NCBI GenBank assembly: GCA_000344275.1 | Contig: AORU01000003.1 | Span: forward strand, 62,001-126,000 | Reading direction: 5' to 3' | DNA: 64,000 nt | From: Streptococcus oralis subsp. tigurinus AZ_3a | Lineage (GTDB): Bacteria > Bacillota > Bacilli > Lactobacillales > Streptococcaceae | Shown here: positions 14,542 to 23,246 of the stretch, one piece after another | How positions within the stretch are numbered: the first letter of the stretch is position 1 | Layout of the letters: every line of letters begins with the position of its first letter | Notes under the pieces: model-generated | The model's input: the letters and a program-made list of their open reading frames with translations, nothing else | What the model was told of the DNA's origin: nothing | The model's database searches: none | Position numbers and translations under genes: made by a program

Positions 14542-16320
14542 TTAGTTTTCCTCCAAATACAAGTCAAGGGCCAGTTGTCCATATTGTTTGGTATAGCGAT
14601 ACCAGATGTAGAGAAACTCACCGACTGGTTTTCCGACACTCTCCTGGAACAACGCCCACAAGAACCAATAATATGAGGTCACTACTACATAAGCCAAGTA
14701 GTGACGTTTGGTTTTCTTATCTGGAACTCCTTGTAGATACAATTCCAGTACTTTTTCAGCATCTGCTACAGTATAATTGGAACACGCGATAAAGGTTCCC
14801 AAATCTCCTGCTGGCTCTCCCATTCCAGAATATTCCCAATCAATCAAGCTCATTTCACCTGCTTCATTCAACAAAAAATTAGGACTATAGGAATCTCCAT
14901 GACAAAGGGCAACCTGTTTCGGATCATTCTGTAAATAATTTTTGAGAAGTGAAACAGTTTCATCCAATTCCTCGAGACCATCAAACTCGAACCGATTTCT
15001 AGCCTTCAATTTTTCTCTAAAATCATCAATTCCGTCAAATTGGTCAAAGGAATGTCCCGTTTTTTCTCCAGACTGGTGTAACCGTCTCAAGAGGTCCATT
15101 GCTTGTGCCACATCATCCCAATTATCATAATCCAGTTGCTTAGCATTGGGAATAAATTCTGAAATCTTCCAGCCCTCATCCTTGTTCATAGCTACGAAGG
15201 TACGGTCAATCTTTAATTTTGCAGCAATTTCCATTGAAGCTGCTTCACTAGCTCGGTCAATATAATTTTCAGTTCCCCTACCCGGATGACGGTAAACATA
15301 TTTTTTCCCTAGACAGTCAAATGAAAATGATGTGTTGGTTAATCCATCTTTTAGAGGTTTGATATTGACAATATCTGAAGCCACACACTTTAATGTCTTA
15401 CAGATATTATCAATAATGGCCGAATCTGCATTTACCAAATAACGTTCATCAAATTGACGGAGTTCATCTAGTGAATCAAATTCTTTAACAATATCCGCTG
15501 AATAGTAGCGAGCTTCTAAAAGGAGTTCCTTGACATGGCGACTATAGTAATCCTCCCAAAGCTGTTCCCGATAAGGTTCGTGCTTAAACTCGATTTCTAA
15601 AATTTCCTTGAATTTCTCGCTAAATGCACGGTCGAAATAAACGTGCCCCACCATGGCCCAAGTGTTTTTCCCACCAACCTGAATATCAATAATCGTATGA
15701 TTCGAATCCTCTATCGCACAATATTCGTCCGTTTGACCTTCTGCAAATATCGTTGAGTAATAACCTCTATAAATATATTGCTCAAACGGGTTTTCCACAA
15801 AATAATTATCCGATGAACAAATATAAGTGTTGGAAAGTTGATCTTTAACTAACATAAGAGACGAACAGTTATTGTATTTGTAGTAATCATTATTCACTAC
15901 AATTTTTACACCAAACTTCTCTGCAAGATAGAACATTTTTTCTTGTAGGTAGCCTACGATAACGGTTATATCTTCTATTCCTGCTTCTTGCAGTTGTCTG
16001 ATTTCCCTCTCTATCAAGCGTTCACCCTTAACTTGAAGCAATCCTTTGGGAATTTCATAAGACAAGGGAGCAAAACGACTACTCATGCCAGCAGCCATTA
16101 TAATGGCATTTTCTACTCGATAGGGTTCTAAAACTTTTTGACCTAGTTCAGTTAAGTGATGTTCCTCATCAACCCACTTCTCTTCTTTCAATTTTTTCAC
16201 CAATGTGTTAACTGTCCCTACAGATAGACCTAACTCTTCAGCTAACTGTCTCTGAGTAAAGGTCTTTTCTTTATGTATCAACATAAAACGCAAAAGTTTA
16301 AATTGTTTTTCTGTCACCAT
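14542..16320 (-). CDS. HTH - nucleotidyltransferase (LicC-like) - choline/ethanolamine kinase-like (LicA-like) fusion
   Basis: A 592-residue three-part protein. Residues 1-65 form a winged HTH (FTQRQLAEELGLSVGTVNTL). Residues about 70-250 are a nucleotidyltransferase with AIIMAAGMSSRF and PKGLLQVKGERLIE, plus the NCSSLML and SSDNYF segments typical of LicC-type cytidylyltransferases. Residues about 300-592 resemble choline kinase/APH enzymes, with HGDSYSPNF near 472 and LIDWEYSGMGEPAGDLG near 494. The three activities in one chain could sense, phosphorylate and activate an amino alcohol such as choline or ethanolamine. It heads an operon with a perfect-consensus promoter. Substrate is inference; the separate lic locus of pneumococci lies elsewhere. 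Confidence 0.8.
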   Translation of the reverse strand: MVTEKQFKLLRFMLIHKEKTFTQRQLAEELGLSVGTVNTLVKKLKEEKWVDEEHHLTELGQKVLEPYRVENAIIMAAGMSSRFAPLSYEIPKGLLQVKGERLIEREIRQLQEAGIEDITVIVGYLQEKMFYLAEKFGVKIVVNNDYYKYNNCSSLMLVKDQLSNTYICSSDNYFVENPFEQYIYRGYYSTIFAEGQTDEYCAIEDSNHTIIDIQVGGKNTWAMVGHVYFDRAFSEKFKEILEIEFKHEPYREQLWEDYYSRHVKELLLEARYYSADIVKEFDSLDELRQFDERYLVNADSAIIDNICKTLKCVASDIVNIKPLKDGLTNTSFSFDCLGKKYVYRHPGRGTENYIDRASEAASMEIAAKLKIDRTFVAMNKDEGWKISEFIPNAKQLDYDNWDDVAQAMDLLRRLHQSGEKTGHSFDQFDGIDDFREKLKARNRFEFDGLEELDETVSLLKNYLQNDPKQVALCHGDSYSPNFLLNEAGEMSLIDWEYSGMGEPAGDLGTFIACSNYTVADAEKVLELYLQGVPDKKTKRHYLAYVVVTSYYWFLWALFQESVGKPVGEFLYIWYRYTKQYGQLALDLYLEEN

Positions 16321-16352
16321 TCATTAGTCCTCCTGTTCAATTTCCACTTATC

Positions 16353-16384
16353 CATATTATAATATGAACAAAAATGACTGTCAA
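16353..16384 (-). promoter_or_regulatory. Consensus promoter with a palindrome on the -10, upstream of the fusion operon
   Basis: TTGACA (complement of 16379-16384), 17-bp spacer and TATAAT (complement of 16356-16361). A perfect 14-bp palindrome, CATATTATAATATG (16353-16366), is centred on the -10 box, where a bound repressor would block polymerase. The HTH of the first gene is a natural candidate. Confidence 0.75.
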
Positions 16385-16453
16385 TTCAAACATGAAATCA
16401 TCTAGTTAAAATTAAGACACCATTTCATTTATTTCCAAAATCCAACTATAAAC

Positions 16454-16476
16454 GAAAAAGCTCCTAAGTTGGAGCT
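16454..16476 (-). terminator. Terminator downstream of the hairpin repeat array
   Basis: On the minus strand AGCTCC pairs with GGAGCT around a 6-nt loop and is followed by TTTTTCG. It would end any transcript running from livF through the repeats. Confidence 0.6.
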
Positions 16477-16506
16477 CCAGAACATTCTATCATCTGATGA
16501 TTAGGA

Positions 16507-16741
16507 AAGTAACTCCCTGTTATATGATGATTGTTTGACCATCTTCATCCAACGATTGAAATGTCCCCCGGACTAGAGGGAAATTGCTCATGCAATCTCC
16601 ATCCGCAACCTAAACTAGTCTCCCAGACTAGAGGAGAATTGCTTACGCAATTCTTATCCGCCGACTAAAACAATCCACTGGATTGGATGATTACTGACGC
16701 AATCCTTATCTGCCGACTAAAAAGGTCCCCCGGACCTTTTT
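16507..16741. repeat. Tandem array of 52-55 bp units, each with two covarying hairpins, downstream of livF
   Basis: At least three clear units and degenerate ends are seen. On + each has hairpin a (a stem with a triloop, usually CCC), hairpin b (NATTGC-4 nt-GCAATN) and a conserved linker like ATCCGCCGACTAAAA. The a stems differ but stay paired: GTCC/GGAC (16563-16573), CTAGTCT/AGACTAG (16615-16631), CAATCC/GGATTG (16671-16685) and AAAAAGGTCC/GGACCTTTTT (16719-16741). The b stems are ATTGC/GCAAT (16583-16596), GAATTGC/GCAATTC (16636-16653) and GATTAC/GCAATC with one mismatch (16689-16704). The last a hairpin overlaps the livF stop and could be its terminator. It matches no BOX, RUP or SPRITE sequence that I recall. 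Confidence 0.8.
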
Positions 16742-17450
16742 AGCCACCTAGATATGCTTTTCTGACTTCTTCTGATGAGGCGAGTTCTTTTCCTGTTCCT
16801 GATAGGACAATCTTGCCTGTTTCAAGTACATAACCACGGTCAGAGATAGCAAGAGCCTTGTTAGCGTTCTGTTCAATTAAGAGAACTGTTGTTCCTTGCT
16901 TCTGAATATCTTGAATGATATCAAAAATTTCTTGGATAAAGATTGGGGCAAGTCCCATTGACGGCTCATCCAAGAGGAGAAGTTTAGGTGTAGACATGAG
17001 CGCGCGTCCCATAGCCAGCATCTGCTGTTCACCACCTGAAAGAGTTGCCGCATCTTGGTTTTTGCGTTCTTCCAGACGAGGGAAACGTGAGAAAACTTTT
17101 TTCAAGTTGGCTTGATTTTCTTCACGATTTTTCTTTAAAAAGGCTCCCATTTCTAGATTTTCCATAACAGTCAAGCCTGGAAAAATATGGCGTCCCTCAG
17201 GAACTTGTGAAAGGCCACCTGCCACAATTTTTTGAGCTGGCAACTTTTGAATTTCTTTTCCTAGAAACTGAATTTTACCAGCACTTGGGCGAACCAAACC
17301 TGAAAGAGTACGAAGAATGGTTGTTTTACCAGCACCATTGGCGCCGATAAGGGAAACAACTTCTCCTTCATTAACCTCGAAACTCACATCACGAACTGCT
17401 TGGATCATACCATAATGTACAGAGAGGTTTTCAACTTTTAACATAGGCAT
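16740..17450 (-). CDS. livF: Branched-chain amino acid ABC transporter ATP-binding protein LivF
   Basis: A 236-residue ABC ATPase with Walker A GANGAGKT near residue 37, signature LSGGEQQM near 138 and LLLLDEPSMGLAP as Walker B. The lengths and motifs fit the LivF half of the LivFG pair. Its ATG overlaps the livG stop (TAATG), indicating translational coupling; AGGAGGTG precedes it. It is the last gene of the liv operon, and its stop codon lies inside the first hairpin of a repeat array. Confidence 0.93.
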   Translation of the reverse strand: MPMLKVENLSVHYGMIQAVRDVSFEVNEGEVVSLIGANGAGKTTILRTLSGLVRPSAGKIQFLGKEIQKLPAQKIVAGGLSQVPEGRHIFPGLTVMENLEMGAFLKKNREENQANLKKVFSRFPRLEERKNQDAATLSGGEQQMLAMGRALMSTPKLLLLDEPSMGLAPIFIQEIFDIIQDIQKQGTTVLLIEQNANKALAISDRGYVLETGKIVLSGTGKELASSEEVRKAYLGG

Positions 17451-18214
17451 TAGGCTTCACCTCCTAGATAAGCTTCGATAACACGTTTATTCGTCTTAAT
17501 TTCGTCAGGAGTTCCCTGAGCAATCAAACGGCCATATTCAAGAACATAGATACGTTCAGTGACTTCCATAACCAAATTCATGTCATGTTCGATAAGCATG
17601 ATGGTAATTTTAAATTCATCTTTGATACGACGGATCAATTCTGTCAATTCAGCTGTTTCTTGTGGATTCATCCCAGCTGCCGGTTCATCCAAAAAGAGGA
17701 TTTTAGGTTCAGTTGCCAGAGCACGAACGATTTCTAATCGACGTTGTTGACCATAGGCAAGATTCTTAGCAAGAGTATCTGCATCACTATCCAAATCGAA
17801 AATCTTCAGCAAGTCCAAAGCTTTGCTTTTCAATTCTTCCTCATTCTTATAGAAAGCAGGTAAGCGTAAAAAACTAGCTAGGACATGTTGTTTATGATGA
17901 TTGCTAAATGCAATCAAAACATTTTCCAAAACTGTCAGGTCCTTGAACAAACGAATATTTTGGAAAGTACGACTGAGTCCAAGCGAAGCAATCTTATAGG
18001 GAGTTTTCCCATTTAGGAGGTGACCATCTAGCGTCACAGTACCTTCGCTTGGTTCATAAACGCCAGTCAGGAGATTGAAAAGGGTTGTTTTACCAGCCCC
18101 GTTTGGTCCAATCAGACCAACCAACTCTCCCTCGTTCAATTCAAGAGTGACATCTCCAACAGCTGTTAGACCGCCAAAATGTTTGGTTAACTGTTTAACT
18201 TCAAGTAATGCCAT
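17450..18214 (-). CDS. livG: Branched-chain amino acid ABC transporter ATP-binding protein LivG
   Basis: A 254-residue ATPase with Walker A GPNGAGKTT near residue 36, LAYGQQRRLEIVRAL in the signature position (LivG-type variant of LSGGQ) and LFLDEPAAGMNPQE. It pairs with LivF to energise uptake of leucine, isoleucine and valine through LivH/LivM. It overlaps livM by 1 bp and livF by 1 bp. Confidence 0.93.
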   Translation of the reverse strand: MALLEVKQLTKHFGGLTAVGDVTLELNEGELVGLIGPNGAGKTTLFNLLTGVYEPSEGTVTLDGHLLNGKTPYKIASLGLSRTFQNIRLFKDLTVLENVLIAFSNHHKQHVLASFLRLPAFYKNEEELKSKALDLLKIFDLDSDADTLAKNLAYGQQRRLEIVRALATEPKILFLDEPAAGMNPQETAELTELIRRIKDEFKITIMLIEHDMNLVMEVTERIYVLEYGRLIAQGTPDEIKTNKRVIEAYLGGEA

Positions 18215-19170
18215 TAGTTTTGTCCCTCCTTCTTAGATTTTTTAAAGAAACGTGATAGACTCAATTCCCATGTCCCAAGAAGTCCACCTGGTCTGAAAAT
18301 CATCACCAATACAAGAGCCAAAGCATAGATGATCATACGTACGCTAGCTACATCTTGAAGGAGCATATTTAAAATTCCTAAAACAATCGCTGAAACGATG
18401 GTACCAGTAATCGATCCAAGTCCACCAAATACAACGATAATCAACACGTTGATGGAATTAATAAAGGTGTAATCTTTTGGTACAACAGATCCGATAAAAC
18501 CAGCCTGAAGTGAACCAGCAATACTTGCTGTAATAGCTCCAAAGACAAAAGCGATAATCTTAATCTTTGTAGTGTTTACCCCAACAGACTCTGCAGCAAT
18601 CTCATCCTCACGAACTGAGAGAGTAGAGCGTCCAATCGGACTACGTAAGAAGTTGAGGGTTGCAATAGTTGTGATAATTACAAAAAGATAAACCATCTGC
18701 CAGTTGGTAAAGTTTGGAATACCCAAGATACCAGCAGCACCGTTGGTCAAACTTCCACCATTAATGATAAAAATACGAATGATTTCTGAAACACCTAGTG
18801 TCGCAACAGCCAGGTAGTCACCCTTCAAGCGGAGTGTTGGAATCCCAACGAGCAAAGCGACTGCACCAGAAATCAAGGCGCCTAAGACCATTGCTCCAAA
18901 GAAGGCACCATAGGTTGGTGATTTTGAACCAATTATCGCTGCTGTATAAGCCCCAATCGCCATAAAACCTGCATGACCGAGTGAGAATTGTCCTGAAAAA
19001 CCAACGATTAAGTTCAGACCTACTGCAAGGATGATATTAATCCCAATTTGTTCTAAAATTTGGACATGGAATAGATTGAGAACACCAGCAGAAACCAATA
19101 CGCTAATCAATCCATAACCTGCTAACAGAAGGAATAACCAGAGAATATTTACTTTAAGATTTGTCTTCAT
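18214..19170 (-). CDS. livM: Branched-chain amino acid ABC transporter permease LivM
   Basis: A 318-residue permease with about 8-10 membrane segments; the family motif GxxSLGHAGFMAIGAYTAA is present near residue 61. It forms the membrane channel with LivH. The start lies 3 bp after the livH stop and its end overlaps livG. Confidence 0.93.
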   Translation of the reverse strand: MKTNLKVNILWLFLLLAGYGLISVLVSAGVLNLFHVQILEQIGINIILAVGLNLIVGFSGQFSLGHAGFMAIGAYTAAIIGSKSPTYGAFFGAMVLGALISGAVALLVGIPTLRLKGDYLAVATLGVSEIIRIFIINGGSLTNGAAGILGIPNFTNWQMVYLFVIITTIATLNFLRSPIGRSTLSVREDEIAAESVGVNTTKIKIIAFVFGAITASIAGSLQAGFIGSVVPKDYTFINSINVLIIVVFGGLGSITGTIVSAIVLGILNMLLQDVASVRMIIYALALVLVMIFRPGGLLGTWELSLSRFFKKSKKEGQN

Positions 19171-19173
19171 TGT

Positions 19174-20052
19174 TTACACCTTCTCTTTCACATTCTTACC
19201 AAGGATACCTGCAGGACGAATAATCAGAATCAAAAGCAAGATCCCATATACGATGGCATCACGGAAATCAGACATACCAAAGGCAGTAGCAAATGTTTCC
19301 AACAAGCCAATCACAAATCCCCCTAGAGCTGCACCAGGAATAATTCCGATACCACCAAGTACGGCCGCAACGAATGATTTCAAACCTGGAGTCACACCCA
19401 TCAAAGGTTCAAGAGAGTTGTAGTAAAGGGCAATGAGGACGCCTGCTGCACCAGCAAGAGCTGAACCCAAAGCAAAGGTAAAACTGATTGTACGATTTAC
19501 ATTAATTCCCATCAATTGAGCTGCATCACTATCAACTGATACCGCACGCATAGCTTTCCCCATTTTTGTTTTTTGGACGATTAATTGCAATAAAACCATC
19601 AAGAGAACAGAAACTGCTAAAATCATCAATTGAACATTTGTTAAGCTAATTGGTCCCAAGTCAAAGCGGACTGTTTCAATTGCTTGAGGGAAGGCACGAG
19701 TATTGGCGCCTACTAGATAAACCATTCCGTATTCCAGTAGGAAAGACACCCCGATGGCAGTAATCAATACAGCAATACGTGTAGAGTGTCGCAAAGGACG
19801 GTAGGCAAGAAACTCAATCACAACACCAAGTAGTGCGGTTCCTGCCATTGAAATAATCAAAGCTAAAAAGAAATCCATTTGGAAGGAATTAATCAAAAAG
19901 TAACCAATAAAGGCACCTATCATATAAATATCACCGTGGGCGAAGTTGATGAGTTTGATAATTCCATAAACCATGGTATAACCCAAGGCCAAAAGTGCAT
20001 AAACACTACCCAGAATTAAACCATTCACAAGTTGTTGGAGCATAGCATTCAC
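19174..20052 (-). CDS. livH: Branched-chain amino acid ABC transporter permease LivH
   Basis: A 292-residue permease with about 8 TM helices and the INFAHGDIYMIGAFIGY motif near residue 36 typical of LivH. It lies about 110 bp after livJ, separated by a hairpin that probably lowers expression of the membrane and ATPase genes relative to the binding protein. Confidence 0.93.
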   Translation of the reverse strand: MNAMLQQLVNGLILGSVYALLALGYTMVYGIIKLINFAHGDIYMIGAFIGYFLINSFQMDFFLALIISMAGTALLGVVIEFLAYRPLRHSTRIAVLITAIGVSFLLEYGMVYLVGANTRAFPQAIETVRFDLGPISLTNVQLMILAVSVLLMVLLQLIVQKTKMGKAMRAVSVDSDAAQLMGINVNRTISFTFALGSALAGAAGVLIALYYNSLEPLMGVTPGLKSFVAAVLGGIGIIPGAALGGFVIGLLETFATAFGMSDFRDAIVYGILLLILIIRPAGILGKNVKEKV

Positions 20053-20109
20053 TCTTTTCTATCGTTATTTTTTAGAAAATTTCATCATTTTCACAAGTTC
20101 ATAAACACC

Positions 20110-20146
20110 GAAACAGGGAGTGAGTCAAAGGCTCATTCCCTATTTC
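20110..20146 (-). terminator. Intercistronic hairpin between livJ and livH
   Basis: GGGAGTGAG (20116-20124) pairs with CTCATTCCC (20132-20140) with one G-T pair; flanks extend the stem. No long T-run follows on the minus strand, so it looks like a partial terminator or mRNA-stability hairpin. Confidence 0.6.
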
Positions 20147-20162
20147 AACTACTATTCTAATG

Positions 20163-21323
20163 TTATGGTTTTACAACTTCTGCTGCTTCTACTTTACCAT
20201 TGTTCATGGTCATCATGTAAGCAGTTTTCACTGTATTGTGGTCAGCATCAAAGCTCGTTTGACCAGTTACACCATCAAAATCTTTTGTTTTAGCAAGGTT
20301 GTCCTTGATTTCACCTGAGTTTTTAGCACCTTTTGCAGCATTGGCTACTAGGTAAACTGAGTCATAAGCCAAGGCTGAGAAGGTTGAAGGCTCTTCATTG
20401 TATTTAGCACGGTATGCTTCAAGGAAGGCTTTAGCTTTTTCAGAAACATCAACTGTAGTTGAGAATCCTGAGATGAAGTAAATGTTTGATGCTTTTTCAG
20501 CTGTTGCTTGTTGAACAAATTCTTCACCGTTAAATCCATCACCACCAACGATTGGTTTATCAATTCCCATACCACGGGCTTGGTTTACGATTTTACCTGC
20601 TTCTGTGTAGTAGCCTGGAACAACGATAGCGTCAAACTCTTTCCCTTTCATTTTAGTAAGGGCTGCTTGGAAGTCTGTATCACCTGCTACAAACGTTTCA
20701 TCTGCTACAATCTCACCCTTGTAGGTTTCGCGGAAAGATTTAGCAATACCTTTAGCATAGTCACTAGCATTGTCAGTATAAAGAACAACCTTCTTAGCAT
20801 TCAACTTGTTTGTTACATAGTTAGAAATAATCTTCCCTTGGAAGCTATCTTGGAATGTTCCGATAAATAGGTAATCTTGACCTTTAGTCAAACCGTCTTG
20901 AGTAGCACTTGGTGAAATCAATGGCACTCCAGCTTTGGTAGCGTTAGCTACAGCTGCAGCAGTTGCACCAGATGTCGCAGGCCCTACAATAGCTGCTACT
21001 TTTGATTGGGTAACAAGGTTCGTTGTAACAGAAGCTGCTTCGGCAGTCTCTGACTTGTTGTCTTTGTCTACAACTTCGATTTGTTTTCCATCGATACCAC
21101 CTGCTGCATTGATTTCATCAACGGCAAGTTGAGCTCCTTTTTGTTCAGATGTTCCGTAGGCTGCTACGGCACCTGTTTCTTCAAAGTTAAATCCGATTTT
21201 AATTGTCTTTTCATCGACTGAGTTACCAGCAGCGTTTGAGGCTCCTGATTTGACCTCTCCACAAGCAGCGAGAAGGGCTACGCTAGCAAGGGCCACAAAA
21301 GATAGGGCAAATTTTTTCTTCAT
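20163..21323 (-). CDS. livJ: Branched-chain amino acid-binding lipoprotein LivJ
   Basis: A 386-residue periplasmic-binding-protein fold lipoprotein. The signal peptide ends in the lipobox LLAAC (Cys at residue 21), so it is anchored to the outer face of the membrane. The mature part starts with KTIKIGFNFEETGAVAAYG, typical of the Leu/Ile/Val receptor family. It is first in the liv operon and has a TTGACA-17-TATATT promoter and an AAGGAG ribosome binding site. Confidence 0.95.
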   Translation of the reverse strand: MKKKFALSFVALASVALLAACGEVKSGASNAAGNSVDEKTIKIGFNFEETGAVAAYGTSEQKGAQLAVDEINAAGGIDGKQIEVVDKDNKSETAEAASVTTNLVTQSKVAAIVGPATSGATAAAVANATKAGVPLISPSATQDGLTKGQDYLFIGTFQDSFQGKIISNYVTNKLNAKKVVLYTDNASDYAKGIAKSFRETYKGEIVADETFVAGDTDFQAALTKMKGKEFDAIVVPGYYTEAGKIVNQARGMGIDKPIVGGDGFNGEEFVQQATAEKASNIYFISGFSTTVDVSEKAKAFLEAYRAKYNEEPSTFSALAYDSVYLVANAAKGAKNSGEIKDNLAKTKDFDGVTGQTSFDADHNTVKTAYMMTMNNGKVEAAEVVKP

Positions 21324-21365
21324 TTTTTATCTCCTTATAATATTGTTCCAAAATAGTATGTTAAG

Positions 21366-21394
21366 AATATACCGAATTATCAGAAAATTGTCAA
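21366..21394 (-). promoter_or_regulatory. Promoter of the liv operon
   Basis: On the minus strand: TTGACA (complement of 21389-21394), 17-bp spacer, TATATT (complement of 21366-21371). No CodY-box-like motif is obvious. Confidence 0.75.
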
Positions 21395-21410
21395 CCTTTT
21401 TATTCACTTT

Positions 21411-21680
21411 TTAAATGATAACGTTTTCTTTATTTCGATAGAGATTGCCAACAAAGGGAGTTTCTAACTCTTGAATGTGACACCGTCTAATTTTCTTGAT
21501 AAATCTTTCCTTACCTAACCTCTCAACTAAGTCATCTAGCTCCTCAGTTGGAACATAGAGCTGCAAGTAGCGATGCTTCTTAGAATGGTAACAGATGTCA
21601 CCGTATTCCTGAAGTTTCTTTGCATCCCGATTATAGTAAAGATAGATGATTAATCCTGATCGATTGACCTTTTCAAACAT
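21411..21680 (-). CDS. YlbG-like protein (DUF2129)
   Basis: An 89-residue basic cytoplasmic protein beginning [20 protein letters not shown], matching the YlbG/UPF0298 family of Firmicutes. Function is not established. It lies between clpP and livJ with a terminator between it and clpP. Confidence 0.8.
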   Translation of the reverse strand: MFEKVNRSGLIIYLYYNRDAKKLQEYGDICYHSKKHRYLQLYVPTEELDDLVERLGKERFIKKIRRCHIQELETPFVGNLYRNKENVII

Positions 21681-21720
21681 GATAAATCCTCTTTCTAAGA
21701 AATCTTCTCCTATTATATCA

Positions 21721-21752
21721 AAAAAAGCAAACCCCGTCGAGTTTGCTTTTTA
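21721..21752. terminator. Terminator after clpP
   Basis: AAAAGCAAAC pairs with GTTTGCTTTT around an 8-nt loop, with T-runs on both strands; it lies directly after the clpP stop codon. Confidence 0.8.
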
Positions 21753-21758
21753 AGTTGG

Positions 21759-22349
21759 TTAGCTCAAAGAATTGTTGGCCATGATTTCATCAATAAAGCC
21801 ATATTCAAGTGTTTCTTGGGCGCTCATCCAGTAATCACGTTCTGCGTCTACATGAATTTGCTCAACTGTTTTACCAGAGTTATCTGCAAGAATTTGCTCC
21901 AAAGTCTTACGAGTTTTAAGCAAGTGCTCTGCAGCGATTGCCATATCTGTCTGTTGGGTACCACCACCTGTACCACCCATTGGTTGGTGAATCATATACT
22001 CTGCATTTGGAAGCATGAAACGTTTGCCTTTTGCACCACTTGATGCGATGACAGTACCCATAGATGCAGCCATCCCCATAACAATTGTTTGGACATCTGC
22101 CTTGATAAAGTTCATGGTATCAACGATTGCCAAACCAGCTGAAACAGAGCCCCCAGGTGTATTGACATAAAGGTAAATATCTTTTGTGCTGTCTTGGGCA
22201 TCCAAGAAGAGCAACTGAGCAATAACGGAGTTGGCCATGTTGTCTTCAACTGGACCTGTTAGCATGATGATGCGGTCTTTCAGAAGACGAGAGTAAATAT
22301 CATAGGAACGTTCTCCACGGCTTGTTTGTTCAATAACTACAGGAATCAT
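21759..22349 (-). CDS. clpP: ATP-dependent Clp protease proteolytic subunit
   Basis: A 196-residue ClpP. The catalytic triad is visible: Ser in GMAASMGT near residue 96, His in YMIHQPMGG near 121 and an Asp near 172. It forms the tetradecameric peptidase that works with ClpE, ClpC, ClpX and ClpL and limits competence and stress regulators in pneumococci. A perfect CtsR box overlaps its promoter, so it belongs to the heat-shock Clp regulon. Confidence 0.97.
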   Translation of the reverse strand: MIPVVIEQTSRGERSYDIYSRLLKDRIIMLTGPVEDNMANSVIAQLLFLDAQDSTKDIYLYVNTPGGSVSAGLAIVDTMNFIKADVQTIVMGMAASMGTVIASSGAKGKRFMLPNAEYMIHQPMGGTGGGTQQTDMAIAAEHLLKTRKTLEQILADNSGKTVEQIHVDAERDYWMSAQETLEYGFIDEIMANNSLS

Positions 22350-22409
22350 TCATTTCTCCTTTTATGTTTTATGTTGAATTTTCTTAGTCTTACGACTCAA
22401 TACAGAACT

Positions 22410-22439
22410 ATTATATCTTTTTGGTCAAAAAAGGTCAAA
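22410..22439 (-). promoter_or_regulatory. clpP promoter with CtsR operator
   Basis: The CtsR direct repeat GGTCAAA-AAA-GGTCAAA occupies 22423-22439 on +. On the minus strand the promoter is TTGACC (within the box), 17 bp, TATAAT (complement of 22410-22415), so the operator covers the -35 region. Confidence 0.92.
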
Positions 22440-22528
22440 TTTTTGCTCTATTCTCTAAACAGAAACAAAAACTCAACCTCCTTTCAAATCAAAAACGAAC
22501 TTCTAATCCCAGTATTTACTTTGGGATT

Positions 22529-23158
22529 TTATTTAGTACCGAACAAGCGGTCTCCAGCATCTCCAAGACCTGGAACGATATAACCGTGTTCGTTCAAGCG
22601 TTCATCCAAAGCCGCAGTAAAGATTTCTACATCTGGGTGTGCTTCTTGAAGGGCTTTTACACCTTCTGGAGCAGATACTAGGCAGACAAACTTGATACTG
22701 GATGCGCCACGTTTTTTAAGCGAATCTACAGCCAAGATTGCTGAGCCACCTGTTGCCAACATTGGATCAACGACAAAGATTTGACGTTGGCCAATATCTT
22801 CAGGCAATTTCACCAAGTATTCAACTGGTTGAAGGGTTTCTTCATCACGGTACATACCGATGTGTCCAACTTTTGCTGCTGGAACCAGATTCAAGAGACC
22901 ATCTACCATCCCGATACCTGCACGCAAAATTGGGACAATCGCCAATTTTTTACCAGCCAATTGTTTTTGAACAGTCTTTGTGATAGGTGTTTCAATTTCA
23001 ACGTCTTCAAGTGGAAGATCACGAAGTACTTCATATCCCATCAACATTGCAATCTCATCTACTAGCTCACGAAAAGCTTTTGTAGAAGTGTCTGTACGAC
23101 GCAAGATTGACAATTTGTGTTGAATAAGTGGATGATTAATGACTTCAATTTTTCCCAT
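22529..23158 (-). CDS. upp: Uracil phosphoribosyltransferase
   Basis: A 209-residue UPRTase, which makes UMP from uracil and PRPP. The PRPP-binding loop [11 protein letters not shown] lies near residue 130 and the C-terminal [13 protein letters not shown] is typical. The start MGKIEV at 23158 has GAAGGAA upstream; seven residues further upstream lack a ribosome binding site. It follows the dCMP deaminase gene and a hairpin and has a TATAAT of its own, so it can be transcribed separately. Confidence 0.96.
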   Translation of the reverse strand: MGKIEVINHPLIQHKLSILRRTDTSTKAFRELVDEIAMLMGYEVLRDLPLEDVEIETPITKTVQKQLAGKKLAIVPILRAGIGMVDGLLNLVPAAKVGHIGMYRDEETLQPVEYLVKLPEDIGQRQIFVVDPMLATGGSAILAVDSLKKRGASSIKFVCLVSAPEGVKALQEAHPDVEIFTAALDERLNEHGYIVPGLGDAGDRLFGTK

Positions 23159-23202
23159 TTTCTGAATTCCTTCTTTCAATTTATTCTTCTTATTATATCA
23201 AA

Positions 23203-23232
23203 AAATGGTTTAAAAAGCTTTCTAAACCATTT
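23203..23232 (-). terminator. Terminator between the dCMP deaminase gene and upp
   Basis: AAATGGTTTA (23203-23212) pairs with TAAACCATTT (23223-23232); T-run follows on the minus strand, just before the upp -10 box. Confidence 0.65.
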
Positions 23233-23246
23233 CTTTTTATTAATTT

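Noticed and set aside
16507..16741. CRISPR array
   Set aside because: The conserved part is short and alternates with self-pairing stems, not with unique spacers; no cas genes are present.
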